A DNA stretch of 64,000 nt. Origin: Leptospira harrisiae (GTDB taxonomy: Bacteria > Spirochaetota > Leptospiria > Leptospirales > Leptospiraceae). The notes under the pieces were generated by a model that searched no databases, was not told where the DNA came from, and was given only the letters and a program-made list of their open reading frames with translations. The translations under genes were made by a program, and so were the position numbers. Position 1 is the first letter of the stretch. Every line of letters begins with the position of its first letter. Where the stretch lies: NCBI RefSeq assembly GCF_002811945.1, contig NZ_NPDX01000001.1, positions 1 to 64,000 of the forward strand, written 5' to 3'. Below, in pieces: positions 1 through 9,914 of this stretch.

Positions 1-2067
1 GTGAAGTTAGCCGGATTTTCTGCTGGAGTGAGTTATACCCAAAACGGTGGCTTTGGTGCTAACGTAGGGTATGAGTTTGGTGGAAATAATGTTCTAAGCG
101 GTCTTGGTTTGAACCTAAATTATAGCCAAAGTGGAGGTTTTGGCGGTGGTATTAGTTATAGCAAGAAGACAGAAGGAGGCACGACGGTAACCGGTGGACT
201 CAACTATAGTAAGGATGCTGGTGTAGGAGCAAGTCTCAACGCACAGAAAAAAATGGACGCATCGGATGCTTATACCGCTACTGTGACCGGAGGAGTATCC
301 TTTAGTCAGAAACAAGGGTTTGGTGCGAGTTTGGATGCTTCCATAGAGAAGGTAGCTGAAAAGACTCCTCCAGGACAAACACCACCTCCTAAACCACAAT
401 TCCAATCCTTCTCCCAAATGGATATGGGACTTTCTTTTAACCAGAAGGAAGGATTCTCTGCTAGTGTTGGCTTTGACGGAGTCAACGCACTGAGCTACAA
501 CCAAAACACTGGGCTTTCTGGAAACACCAACTTTGGTGTGGATCTTCGTAAGAAATACATCCAAGATGAGATTGATGATGAAGTAAAAGAGAACAAAAAA
601 GTCGCTGCAGAAAAAGAAGCTGAGTATTTAGCGGCAATCGCTAAAGAAAATGGATGGGAAGGTTTACCTCCAGAAGAAATCGCAAAGAGACAGAAAAAGA
701 AAATCCTAGATGACCCAAATGCCGAGAAGGGTGGTTCACGACATGGCATTTTGGAGAACGTAATTGGTGATATTGTAGATGATGTGAAAACATCACTGGG
801 TTATGTTTCCAGTGACTTAGTAGAACAAGTTGATGGCAAATTTAGAGTTAGGACTTGTTTTGTTGCAGGAACCAAAGTTCATACTAAAGATGGACTGAAG
901 AACATCGAAGACATTCAAGTTGGGGATGTGGTTCTTTCTAAATCGGACGAAACAGGCGAAGTCTCTTACCGCAAAGTAGTGAACACTTTTATCCGCCAAA
1001 CGGATGCTATCTATTCTGTGTCCTTTGCTGACGGAACTATACTCGAAACCACCTGGAACCACCCGTTCCGTGTGAAAAAACAAGGTCATGCTTTAGAGAA
1101 GTTCTCTATAGAAACTACTGATTGGGTGCAGGCAAAAGATTTACATCCTGGGGATGTGGCTCTTGGAGCGGATGGAAGAGAACTGGTTGTAACTGATATC
1201 ACCATTGATGAGCGGGTAGAGACGGTTTATAACTTTGAGGTGGATGAGTATCATACCTACTTCGTAGGAGAAGTTGGGGTTTGGGTGCATAACAATGATA
1301 ACACATATACGGAAGATTCAGTGGATGCTTTTTATGGCAAATCACAAGAAGAGAATGATTTAGCAAAACAACTCAAAGATTCGAAACTCAAGCTTGAAAC
1401 TATGCAAAAAAATGGAGAAATTACTGAACAACAGAAGAAATTGGCAATCCTAAATCTGGAGACAGTTCAGGCATCCGCTGACGGCGATACAGAGAAACTT
1501 TTGGAAATTGATAAAAAAATTAAGGAAATTACCAGTGATACAGTAGACAAATTCCAAAATTTAATTGATCTAGATTTATATTCGGAATCTGAAAAATTGC
1601 AAATACGACAATTAATTTATCAAGGCGTTGTATACGATAGTCTATCTTACAAACTAGGTGGGACAGGATACAAGGAAGGAATTGACTGCACCCACTATGG
1701 GCAGTTACTTTCTAATAATACAGGGAAACCGCACAAGTTTGTTCAAACAAAAGATTTTGAGTCGTCAACTGAGATTAAGGAAAATTTTTCTTTGGTTACA
1801 AAAGGAACATTTAAAGAGGTTTATGATAGCAAAAATAAAACACTTTTGAAGCCTGGAGATAGAATTATTACATATGGAAAAAATACTGGTGGAAATCCAT
1901 CTGGTCATGATGTTACATTTTTAGGGTTTAATAAGAAGGGTAAGCCAATTGTTACACAATCTACTGGTGGTGGGGTGAGACCAGCTGGAGTCGATGGCTC
2001 ATTTTCCGCTTACAAAGATAGTGACGGAGTAGATACTTGGGTATATCGATACAAGGCAAAAAAATAG
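1..2067 (+). CDS. Polymorphic toxin C-terminal part: Gly-rich repeats, HINT protease, NlpC/P60-like toxin tip (5'-truncated)
   Basis: The reading frame is open from the first base, so the gene starts left of the window and the GTG at position 1 need not be its start. Residues 1-190 are repetitive, built on GGFG, YSQ and GLSFN-type units like the leptospiral TIGR04388 proteins. Residues 190-245 are charged and helical. Residues 286-431 form a HINT (intein/hedgehog-like) domain: it begins with Cys286 in a TCFVAGT motif, contains TTWNHPF, and ends in a V-H430-N431 splice-like junction. The tip (432-688) has a lysine-rich helical part followed by a papain-fold domain with Cys563 (GIDCTHYG), His636 (SGHDVTF) and a polar Gln653 as expected for an NlpC/P60 triad. 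By family knowledge HINT domains autocleave to release a C-terminal effector. A peptidoglycan amidase/endopeptidase activity is inferred. The gene is followed after 12 nt by a probable immunity gene. Confidence 0.8.
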   Translation: MKLAGFSAGVSYTQNGGFGANVGYEFGGNNVLSGLGLNLNYSQSGGFGGGISYSKKTEGGTTVTGGLNYSKDAGVGASLNAQKKMDASDAYTATVTGGVSFSQKQGFGASLDASIEKVAEKTPPGQTPPPKPQFQSFSQMDMGLSFNQKEGFSASVGFDGVNALSYNQNTGLSGNTNFGVDLRKKYIQDEIDDEVKENKKVAAEKEAEYLAAIAKENGWEGLPPEEIAKRQKKKILDDPNAEKGGSRHGILENVIGDIVDDVKTSLGYVSSDLVEQVDGKFRVRTCFVAGTKVHTKDGLKNIEDIQVGDVVLSKSDETGEVSYRKVVNTFIRQTDAIYSVSFADGTILETTWNHPFRVKKQGHALEKFSIETTDWVQAKDLHPGDVALGADGRELVVTDITIDERVETVYNFEVDEYHTYFVGEVGVWVHNNDNTYTEDSVDAFYGKSQEENDLAKQLKDSKLKLETMQKNGEITEQQKKLAILNLETVQASADGDTEKLLEIDKKIKEITSDTVDKFQNLIDLDLYSESEKLQIRQLIYQGVVYDSLSYKLGGTGYKEGIDCTHYGQLLSNNTGKPHKFVQTKDFESSTEIKENFSLVTKGTFKEVYDSKNKTLLKPGDRIITYGKNTGGNPSGHDVTFLGFNKKGKPIVTQSTGGGVRPAGVDGSFSAYKDSDGVDTWVYRYKAKK

Positions 2068-2079
2068 TAAGGAAATATC

Positions 2080-2658
2080 ATGGTCAGTAAAATAAAATTC
2101 TTAACAGTTAGTATCTTCATTTTGATTGTAGCAAATGTTTACTGCAAAGAAAAAGGAAAACTTGAACTTGATTCAGGACAACATGATCCTAAGCTTAATC
2201 AACTTTCAAAGAGTGATATTATTACCGTAAAAGAATTACTTAAAAATCATCTTACATCATATAATTACCTTAAACCTGAGGAAACTGGGAATATGGATAA
2301 TTATTCTTCCGAAGATTCACTCGTAAGAGTTTACCCAGATAAGGGTGCGATAGTCTATATATTAACTAGGTATGAAATATCAGATTCTTACACAATCGGG
2401 AATTATTTAGATATAGAATACTTCTATGAATTTTATGTAGACTTTGATGTTAAGGGAGAAGTAAATCTTACAACAAATACAGTCACTTTTTACAAGCCGA
2501 CCCGTATTCGTTATAAATACGGAGTTATTCAAGAGAACGATAAATGGAAAATTTACTTAGATGGGAGTGGTTTTATCCCAGTCCCGGATAGCATTTTTAT
2601 CAGATATTTCAATAAAATTGGTAGGGGAGACCTCGTCAGAGAGATTGAAGTTAACTAA
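2080..2658 (+). CDS. Probable lipoprotein, candidate immunity protein for the upstream toxin
   Basis: This 192-residue protein begins with a basic-hydrophobic signal segment ending in ANVYC at about residue 23, which fits a relaxed spirochaetal lipobox. The rest is polar and rich in Tyr, Asp and Lys, without a family I recognise. It lies 12 nt after the toxin gene on the same strand, preceded by a good ribosome-binding site (AAGGAA, about 6 nt before the ATG). A cell-envelope lipoprotein directly behind a gene for a cell-wall-degrading tip is the usual position and location of an immunity protein. The immunity role is inferred from context only; it could also be an unrelated orphan lipoprotein. 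Confidence 0.65.
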   Translation: MVSKIKFLTVSIFILIVANVYCKEKGKLELDSGQHDPKLNQLSKSDIITVKELLKNHLTSYNYLKPEETGNMDNYSSEDSLVRVYPDKGAIVYILTRYEISDSYTIGNYLDIEYFYEFYVDFDVKGEVNLTTNTVTFYKPTRIRYKYGVIQENDKWKIYLDGSGFIPVPDSIFIRYFNKIGRGDLVREIEVN

Positions 2659-2895
2659 ATATGCCTGAGCCTCGCCAAAACTATAATAGCGAACAAGATG
2701 TTCGTTAAGTTAGACGCTGGATGCAATCAGGAACGATTTTGAAGACAAAAAACAAACGGAAGTCATCGATTTCTAGTGATTCACAAAGACTTTGTTCCAG
2801 AAATGAGTGTTCCATTGATCGCTAGGACATAAGGAATCCTTCTCTTCTAGGGAAGAGATAACAGAATCAAAACTCGCAAACAATGATTGCAAACC

Positions 2896-2931
2896 AAAGC
2901 GTAAGAGAGAGATACTTCTCTTAAGCGCTTT
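2896..2931 (+). terminator. Hairpin with trailing T-run, possible terminator
   Basis: AAAGCG plus TAAGAGA (2896-2908) pairs with TCTCTTA (2917-2923) and CGCTTT (2926-2931), with a two-base bulge and an 8-base loop. The top strand continues with further T residues (TTTTCTT). It would suit an intrinsic terminator on the plus strand, but it lies about 240 bases past the nearest plus-strand gene, so its client is unclear. Confidence 0.4.
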
Positions 2932-3259
2932 TCTTCCAAGAGTAGGTGTGGTAGAGACCACCTAACACCGGATTGGATTCCAAGTGGCAGTTTCCATCTC
3001 TCGGTTTGTGGAGGATTGGTGAGGGGTTGGGCGGCGGTTAATTGCAATACAGATAACCACTCGTCTGCGTGCGTTAAACGCATATCGTATAGTCCCTATT
3101 TTCCGTTTTTATTTGTAGTTCGCATAAATTTCATTTATCTATGGTCAGGCGTATAACAAGCAAACCATTTATTAAATATCAATTTTCATCATAAATTTTT
3201 TCCAGCACTTCTCTTAAATTTAAGTTATATCCTTTCGATAAGTTTCTCAAAGTGAAGTG

Positions 3260-3336
3260 TCCCCCACGGAAGCGTGGCCAGGGATGGCCTAAGCTCGCCA
3301 GTCGGAACAGGAAGTTCCGCTGGCAGGAGTGGGGGA
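3260..3336. repeat. 77-base three-way-junction fold, likely dispersed structured repeat or small RNA
   Basis: An outer stem of 8 perfect pairs (TCCCCCAC 3260-3267 with GTGGGGGA 3329-3336) encloses two inner hairpins. One is GGCC 3276-3279 with GGCC 3286-3289. The other has 11 pairs: GCCAG 3297-3301 and CGGAAC 3303-3308 against GTTCCG 3314-3319 and CTGGC 3320-3324, with a one-base bulge and an AGGAA loop. It is much more GC-rich than its surroundings. The fold is read directly from the sequence; its being repeated elsewhere in the genome is an inference. Confidence 0.5.
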
Positions 3337-3490
3337 TAGTGAACTCGTTAAGAAGGAGGGAAATACAGAGGAGAAGAGAAACCATCCTTTTGGGAATCGG
3401 ATGGGTGGGAAGGGAATGTTAAGAATTTCCTTTAAGTATATCGTTTATTTCTTTGTCTGAGATGGAATTGATTTGTTAGATTCGATTTTG

Positions 3491-3817
3491 TTAAACTAAA
3501 AATAGAATCCCAGCTTCTGGATTTTTTGTAAAAGCGATGATCGTCTCGCAATTTTCTTTCAGCAAAGTAACAACTGAAGATGTGCTGCAATTCCCACGTT
3601 TGATTTGAATTATTTTGGGTGGAAAACCTTTCTTTTCCAAAATCTTATTAAAATCATTATCTTTAGTAACGATAATTAGTTTTTTTTCATACGCTTTCTC
3701 CCAGATGAGTTCATCTGATGACTGGATACCGAGTGAAAAAACATGTTTTGAATTTGGAAAAATGTCAGATAAATGTTCGACTAGATTTGGAGATAGATTT
3801 GCGTCATACAATAGCAT
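3491..3817 (-). CDS. DUF5615 PIN-like toxin of a type II toxin-antitoxin pair
   Basis: This 108-residue protein has the DUF5615/PIN-like pattern. An N-terminal MLLYDANLSP carries the first acidic residue (Asp5), and the central IVTKDNDFN segment carries the conserved acidic cluster of Mut7-C/PIN-like nucleases. Its ATG follows the stop codon of the upstream DUF433 gene with no gap (TAA then ATG), so the pair is almost certainly one transcript with coupled translation. By family knowledge these proteins are predicted RNA-cleaving toxins neutralised by the DUF433 partner; the exact target is unknown. No residue of the acidic core appears lost. Confidence 0.85.
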   Translation of the reverse strand: MLLYDANLSPNLVEHLSDIFPNSKHVFSLGIQSSDELIWEKAYEKKLIIVTKDNDFNKILEKKGFPPKIIQIKRGNCSTSSVVTLLKENCETIIAFTKNPEAGILFLV

Positions 3818-4039
3818 TTAGGCTACAAGAATTGATTTATTTTGATCAGCAGCAAAAGCTAAACTCGCCAAAATATCTTCTTTAGTGAGATAAGGAAACT
3901 CTCGTAAAATTTCATCATATTCCATACCCGAAGCTAGATAGTCAAGAATGTCATAGACGGTAATTCTCATTCCACGAATACAAGGCTTACCACCTCGAAC
4001 GTCCTTATCAAATGAAATATATTTTCTATAATCGAGCAC
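3818..4039 (-). CDS. DUF433 antitoxin
   Basis: This 73-residue protein has the DUF433 signature: GGKPCIRGMRITVYDILDYL in the first half, a helix-turn-helix-like fold found in antitoxins, then the EILREFPYLTKEDI segment. It precedes its toxin directly, the common order for this pair. The start used is GTG (MLDYRKY). An AGGAG sits only one base upstream of it, unusually close, so a slightly different start is possible, although no better in-frame start is visible. Antitoxins of this kind normally repress their own promoter; no operator could be defined here. Confidence 0.85.
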   Translation of the reverse strand: MLDYRKYISFDKDVRGGKPCIRGMRITVYDILDYLASGMEYDEILREFPYLTKEDILASLAFAADQNKSILVA

Positions 4040-4338
4040 TCCTAAATTCTTATATAAATTCTGAATTCGTCAAGTCATTTCAATCTTTGGGAAAACTTTA
4101 AAATTAAAAACTAGATAGCCATCGAAGAAGATTTCCCCCAACCCCCTGCGCCAGCGATAGCAGCGGAAATCCTTTCCGTAAACTGAATTATTTTAGTCAA
4201 CTAACAGATCGGAAAGATTGGAGCGAATAGCGCGGTCGTTCTAGAATCAAATGCCAATCGACTAACGGACTCGAGGCGCCCAGGCAATCATTCAATCATT
4301 AAAAAAATTAAGGAAGTTATGGTGGCGTATAATTTGTT
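4040..4338. other. Non-coding accessory stretch with imperfect dyads
   Basis: About 300 bases without a gene. CGGAAA 4164-4169 pairs with TTTCCG 4173-4178, and alternatively AATCCTTTCCG 4168-4178 pairs with CGGAAAGATT 4210-4219, giving two mutually exclusive folds. The flanks carry similar GC-rich words (GCGATAGC 4155-4162 and GCGAATAGCGC from 4223). The stretch separates the toxin-antitoxin pair from ligA and looks like a degenerate repeat element. Confidence 0.45.
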
Positions 4339-6345
<2,007 letters not shown>

Positions 6346-7359
6346 TCAGTAAACTCCTGCTTGCATGTATTGTTCTGGATCTGTTTTTCCTTCTTCAGAG
6401 ATAAAAATTTCGTAATGTAAGTGAGGGCCAGTGACGTTACCTGTGGCACCCACTTCGGCAATTTGTTCTCCGGCTTTGACTTCCTGTCCATTCCTTACGT
6501 AAATTCTCGAACAATGTCCGTATAACGTACTAAAGCCGAAGTCATGTTGGATGATGACGTGATGTCCATATCCCACATTGGAGTAAGTCACACGGACCAC
6601 ACGTCCCGGTGCGGAAGCATAAATGGGTGTTCCTGTGGCATTTGCCATATCCAAACCATCATGGTATTCCCAATAACCAGTGGTAGGTGATTTTCTCATT
6701 CCAAATGGAGAGGTTAAATTGTAAGAATACATGGGATTAAATAGAGGAGATCTAGATAAAATATCGGAACGTTGGTATAAAAATTGATAATTAGCTTCCA
6801 CCAATCGTTGGTAATTGTCCATTCTATGTTTCAATTGACGGAGGTCATAGATTTCGCTTAAATACTTACGTCCTACATCCAGTTGTTTGTCTTCTTTTTC
6901 TTCTTTTTGCAGAGATTCGATGGCTGCCGTTTCAATTAAATCTTCAGCAGGAATTTTTAGCAGTTCATCATCTTGTCCATCGATCAGAGTAAAGAGTTCC
7001 AACATACTTTCGTTTAGTTTGGAATACTCTTCTTTCATCTCTTCCAATTGATTGGCATGAGTGATGTACGTATCAAAGTATGTTCCGTAAATTTTTGAGA
7101 GTTGATTGATTTGTGTTTGGGTAGAACTAGAGCCAACAATCCCAAAGATCGCAAGACTGAGTAGTCCTACCGTTAGGCCTAAAAAAAATAGAATGGTAAA
7201 ATGAGAAATTTGGAAGTGGAAAGAACTATCGTATCCGTGAGGAATGACAAGAATGGTCATCCGTTGGTGACCTTTTTCTTTCACCTTATCAATCTGTTTC
7301 TTGATTTTCGGATTGTCCTGTGAAAAAACAGACGTAATCTCTTTTATTTTTTTCTTCAT
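6346..7359 (-). CDS. Membrane-anchored M23 (LytM-type) peptidase
   Basis: This 337-residue protein has a cytoplasmic basic N-terminus, one membrane helix at about 51-76, a periplasmic coiled-coil stretch (about 85-165) and a C-terminal M23 domain. The metal ligands are intact: His and Asp in the YHDGLD motif around residue 235, and H313-L-H315 in GPHLHYEI. Such proteins either cleave peptide cross-links in peptidoglycan or act as regulators; an intact zinc site argues for an active enzyme. Its ATG lies 25 nt from the likely start of the divergent gene at 7385, and its stop abuts the ligA start. Confidence 0.9.
   Translation of the reverse strand: MKKKIKEITSVFSQDNPKIKKQIDKVKEKGHQRMTILVIPHGYDSSFHFQISHFTILFFLGLTVGLLSLAIFGIVGSSSTQTQINQLSKIYGTYFDTYITHANQLEEMKEEYSKLNESMLELFTLIDGQDDELLKIPAEDLIETAAIESLQKEEKEDKQLDVGRKYLSEIYDLRQLKHRMDNYQRLVEANYQFLYQRSDILSRSPLFNPMYSYNLTSPFGMRKSPTTGYWEYHDGLDMANATGTPIYASAPGRVVRVTYSNVGYGHHVIIQHDFGFSTLYGHCSRIYVRNGQEVKAGEQIAEVGATGNVTGPHLHYEIFISEEGKTDPEQYMQAGVY
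6354..6358 (-). promoter_or_regulatory. Ribosome-binding site fixing the TTG start of ligA
   Basis: AGGAG on the minus strand lies 8 nt before TTG 6345-6343, inside the 3' end of the upstream M23 peptidase gene. It is the reason for preferring the TTG over any downstream start. Confidence 0.6.
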
Positions 7360-7384
7360 GACGAACCGTTTGACCTACATAAAT

Positions 7385-8095
7385 ATGACGCTCCGATTCC
7401 TCTCAAGGGTCAAGTGGAAATCCCTATTTCTTGGAATGATTCTTGTTTTGGGATTCTTGAGTTTTGTCGCATTGGCAATGAATTTACGATTTTGGTATGT
7501 ATACCAAACTTCCATTCATTCCGACCAACCGACGGAAATCCCTGAAGCAGAAGTGGCTATCGTTCCTGGTGCGGCAGTCTACGGAAAAACTCCTTCTCCC
7601 ATTCTTATGGATCGTTTGGCTTGTGGATTGGATTTGTACAACAAAGGACGCGTGAAAAAAATATTACTCTCTGGGGATAATGGTAAGTCGGATTATAACG
7701 AACTCAGGCCTATGTTAGAATTTATGTTGAACCACAAAGTAAAACCAGAAGATATTTTTGTGGATCATGCTGGGTTTCGAACCCTCGACACTCTCATCCG
7801 TGCGAAGGAAGTTTTTCTGGTAAAAAAAGCAATTTTTGTGAGCCAATCTTTCTTTTTACCAAGAGCGATTTATTTAGGAAGCGAGTTAGAACTAGAGTTA
7901 TACGGTTATGAATGTAATTTAAGAACATATAAAAAAGAAACCTATTATTCTTTTCGAGAGTTTTCTGCTAGGGTTCTTGCTTGGTGGGATATCCAGTGGG
8001 ACACTCCACCTAAATATTTAGGGAAACCGTATCCTATTGATGGAAGTGGTGTTTCTACTTGGAAAGGTTCGATTCCTATTTCTTCACCTAAATGA
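7385..8095 (+). CDS. SanA/YdcF-like DUF218 membrane protein
   Basis: The first of two plausible in-frame starts lies at 7358, but the ATG at 7385 (MTLRFLSRVKW) puts a basic stretch right before the single N-terminal membrane helix and is preferred. The DUF218 core follows: IVPGAAVYGKTPSPIL, then LLSGDNGKSDYNE, then VDHAGFRTLDT and VSQSFFLPRAI. This arrangement matches SanA (vancomycin-exclusion) and YdcF proteins, which act in envelope maintenance with poorly known chemistry. It overlaps the next gene by 4 nt (ATGA), so the two are probably cotranscribed. Confidence 0.85.
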   Translation: MTLRFLSRVKWKSLFLGMILVLGFLSFVALAMNLRFWYVYQTSIHSDQPTEIPEAEVAIVPGAAVYGKTPSPILMDRLACGLDLYNKGRVKKILLSGDNGKSDYNELRPMLEFMLNHKVKPEDIFVDHAGFRTLDTLIRAKEVFLVKKAIFVSQSFFLPRAIYLGSELELELYGYECNLRTYKKETYYSFREFSARVLAWWDIQWDTPPKYLGKPYPIDGSGVSTWKGSIPISSPK

Positions 8096-9138
8096 AGTTA
8101 ATTGAAAAAGATTACAAATCAAAACTTTTAGCTTCCATTGTTGTATTGATTTCATTTTTTGTTTTTAAATGGTTACCGGGAAAATTGTTTTTTTCTTCTT
8201 TTGAAGCTAAAGTATTTAATTCAGGATTTTTTCCATTGAGTCTCAACCCAATGAGTATCGATACTCCCTGGGACCAGTTTTTTACTCCTTGGTTTCTTTG
8301 GGCCACTGGACTTGTCTTAAAACCTGAAGATATCGTAACCATTTTAGATTTTTTGAATCTTGTTTCAGGAGTCATAATCGTCAGTTTTTTATCATTTCGA
8401 TTTCATTGGTTGTTTGGATTTGGATTTGCCTTTGTCATTGCTTCGAGTCCTTTGTATTTAATTTTCAAAACATGGATTGGATTCTCAGATCCCATCACTT
8501 TTTTACTCATTTGTATTTATATCATTATTGTCTTTAGCAATATTTCTTCTTTTTGGAAACCAATTCTATTGACTTTTATTTTGTTGTTAGGATTTTCAAA
8601 TCACTTATTTCAATTTATAGTATTGTCTTTTTTTGTTAGTTCAGTTTTATTTTTAGAAGATTTGTCTAGGTGGAAAGTTTTTGCAGTTTCATTCCTATTA
8701 TCTGGAATTGTATATAGTCTTTTACTCATTTATCTTTTTTCAAATACAGACATCACTTGGAACCACACTCGTGTGTCTGTTTTTTCCAATATGATAGGAA
8801 CCGAATTCATTCGTATGAATGTTTCACATCCCATTTTAGGTACTCTTGGATTATTTCACGGATTGTGGCCATTTGTTTTGTACATAATGTTTAAAAGACC
8901 ATTTTCTTGTTTTGTTTTTATCTTCTGTTATATCATTTCTATGTTAACATATGATACAAATCGTGTGTTTGCGATTCTTTCGACTCCTGTTTTAATTTTG
9001 TATTCTATAGAATTTTGGAAAATTTCTAAGTTTGGGGAACGTTCTATTTGGATTGGTTTGGGTTTCCTTTCTCCTTTGATCGCGACATTATATCCACTTT
9101 TTTATAAATGGGACGGCAGGATTATTTATTTACACTAG
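8092..9138 (+). CDS. Polytopic membrane protein of unknown function
   Basis: This 348-residue protein is made of about nine hydrophobic helices separated by short loops, for example residues 13-30 and 110-150. It resembles the multi-membrane GT-C glycosyltransferase or acyltransferase type in general composition, but no diagnostic motif was recognised, so no function is assigned. It overlaps the SanA-like gene by 4 nt, which suggests a shared envelope-related role. The base composition is more T-rich than its neighbours, as expected for a membrane protein. Confidence 0.75.
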   Translation: MKLIEKDYKSKLLASIVVLISFFVFKWLPGKLFFSSFEAKVFNSGFFPLSLNPMSIDTPWDQFFTPWFLWATGLVLKPEDIVTILDFLNLVSGVIIVSFLSFRFHWLFGFGFAFVIASSPLYLIFKTWIGFSDPITFLLICIYIIIVFSNISSFWKPILLTFILLLGFSNHLFQFIVLSFFVSSVLFLEDLSRWKVFAVSFLLSGIVYSLLLIYLFSNTDITWNHTRVSVFSNMIGTEFIRMNVSHPILGTLGLFHGLWPFVLYIMFKRPFSCFVFIFCYIISMLTYDTNRVFAILSTPVLILYSIEFWKISKFGERSIWIGLGFLSPLIATLYPLFYKWDGRIIYLH

Positions 9139-9163
9139 GATTTCTTGTGTTATCCTTCGGTTC

Positions 9164-9892
9164 ATGAGAATACAAGTTGTTTTGTTTGTAAGTCTTTTTT
9201 CCTTTTCGGCAACATTTGCACAATCGATTCCCTTTCTCCAACAAAATGACAAACCGCAAGTTTCCAAAGAATCACTGAAAAAAAGAAGGAGTCTTTTGGA
9301 ATGGCATCAAATTGCAGGGTTAACCACTTTAGCGCTCTGGCTTGCAACTAACTTAGAAGGGGATAAGGCTTCTGAAACTTTATACAGAAAATCTGACCAG
9401 TATGCGCAAACTCTTTTACTTGCTAATCCACAATATGCAACAAACGACCCAATGTATTTAGTTGCAATGAGTCCTTTAACTCGACACAGTATAGCCGCTG
9501 ATTATTTTTTATTAAAAGATCCAACAAACAACGCAGGTTTGTATTTGGCATTAAAAGCAAATGAAGAATGGGAAACCAAACACTCAGCGGCAATGCATAA
9601 AAATTTAGCAATGGCAACGTTTGGTATGTATGCCATTACGGCGAGCCTTGCTTTTTTTTCACCGTCTAAAATTGAATCAGAAACAGAAAATGTCGATGAC
9701 GGTCCAAGAATTTACAGTCCTATTTTTGCTCACAAAGCAATGATACCTATTCATTTGGCTTCTATGTTATTATTGCCAGGGTTAGGTGCTCGTATTGAAA
9801 AAGAGGGCCCAAGGGCAGCCCACCAAATGGAGCAAGTGGGTTGGACCGGATTTGGTGCAATGTCCATTGCATTACTTGTCATTACATTTTGA
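9164..9892 (+). CDS. Exported membrane protein, possibly a cytochrome b561-like haem protein
   Basis: This 242-residue protein has a clear signal peptide (cleavage near SATFAQ), then about four hydrophobic helices. Histidines recur at helix ends: WHQIAGL, HSAAMHKNL, HKAMIPIHLAS and AAHQMEQVGW. Paired His residues in a four-helix membrane bundle are what cytochrome b561-type proteins use to hold haem b. The adjacent YceI gene strengthens this, since YceI and b561 proteins are commonly neighbours. The haem assignment is inferred, not shown; the protein could also be an unrelated membrane protein. Confidence 0.7.
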   Translation: MRIQVVLFVSLFSFSATFAQSIPFLQQNDKPQVSKESLKKRRSLLEWHQIAGLTTLALWLATNLEGDKASETLYRKSDQYAQTLLLANPQYATNDPMYLVAMSPLTRHSIAADYFLLKDPTNNAGLYLALKANEEWETKHSAAMHKNLAMATFGMYAITASLAFFSPSKIESETENVDDGPRIYSPIFAHKAMIPIHLASMLLLPGLGARIEKEGPRAAHQMEQVGWTGFGAMSIALLVITF

Positions 9893-9914
9893 AATTAAGG
9901 AAAGGTTTGGAGTT

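Larger units (their letters stand above)
2659..3490. other. Long non-coding accessory stretch with several hairpins
   Basis: About 830 bases contain no convincing gene; the short open frames on the minus strand (2773-3385) have no start context and resemble nothing known. The sequence holds inverted repeats at 2690-2704 (CGAACA/TGTTCG), 2841-2858 (TCTCTTC/GAAGAGA), 2896-2931 and 2943-2964, plus the larger folded element at 3260-3336 listed separately. It looks like the debris between modules of an accessory locus. Confidence 0.6.

Noticed and set aside
1..2067. Reading the HINT domain as a splicing intein in a housekeeping gene
   Set aside because: The C-terminal side is a separate toxin-like domain with no host protein rejoining it, and the N-terminal part is a Gly-rich stalk; the polymorphic-toxin reading fits better.
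2847..3083. A minus-strand frame of 78 codons in the accessory gap
   Set aside because: No start context and no resemblance; the sequence is better explained by hairpins.
2650..3165. Integron-like attC ends (GTTAGAC at 2709, GTTAAAC at 3074, GTATAAC near 3152)
   Set aside because: The core words occur, but no properly ordered inverted R''/R' pair of the right spacing was found, and no integrase is in the window. A hairpin explains part of the sequence.
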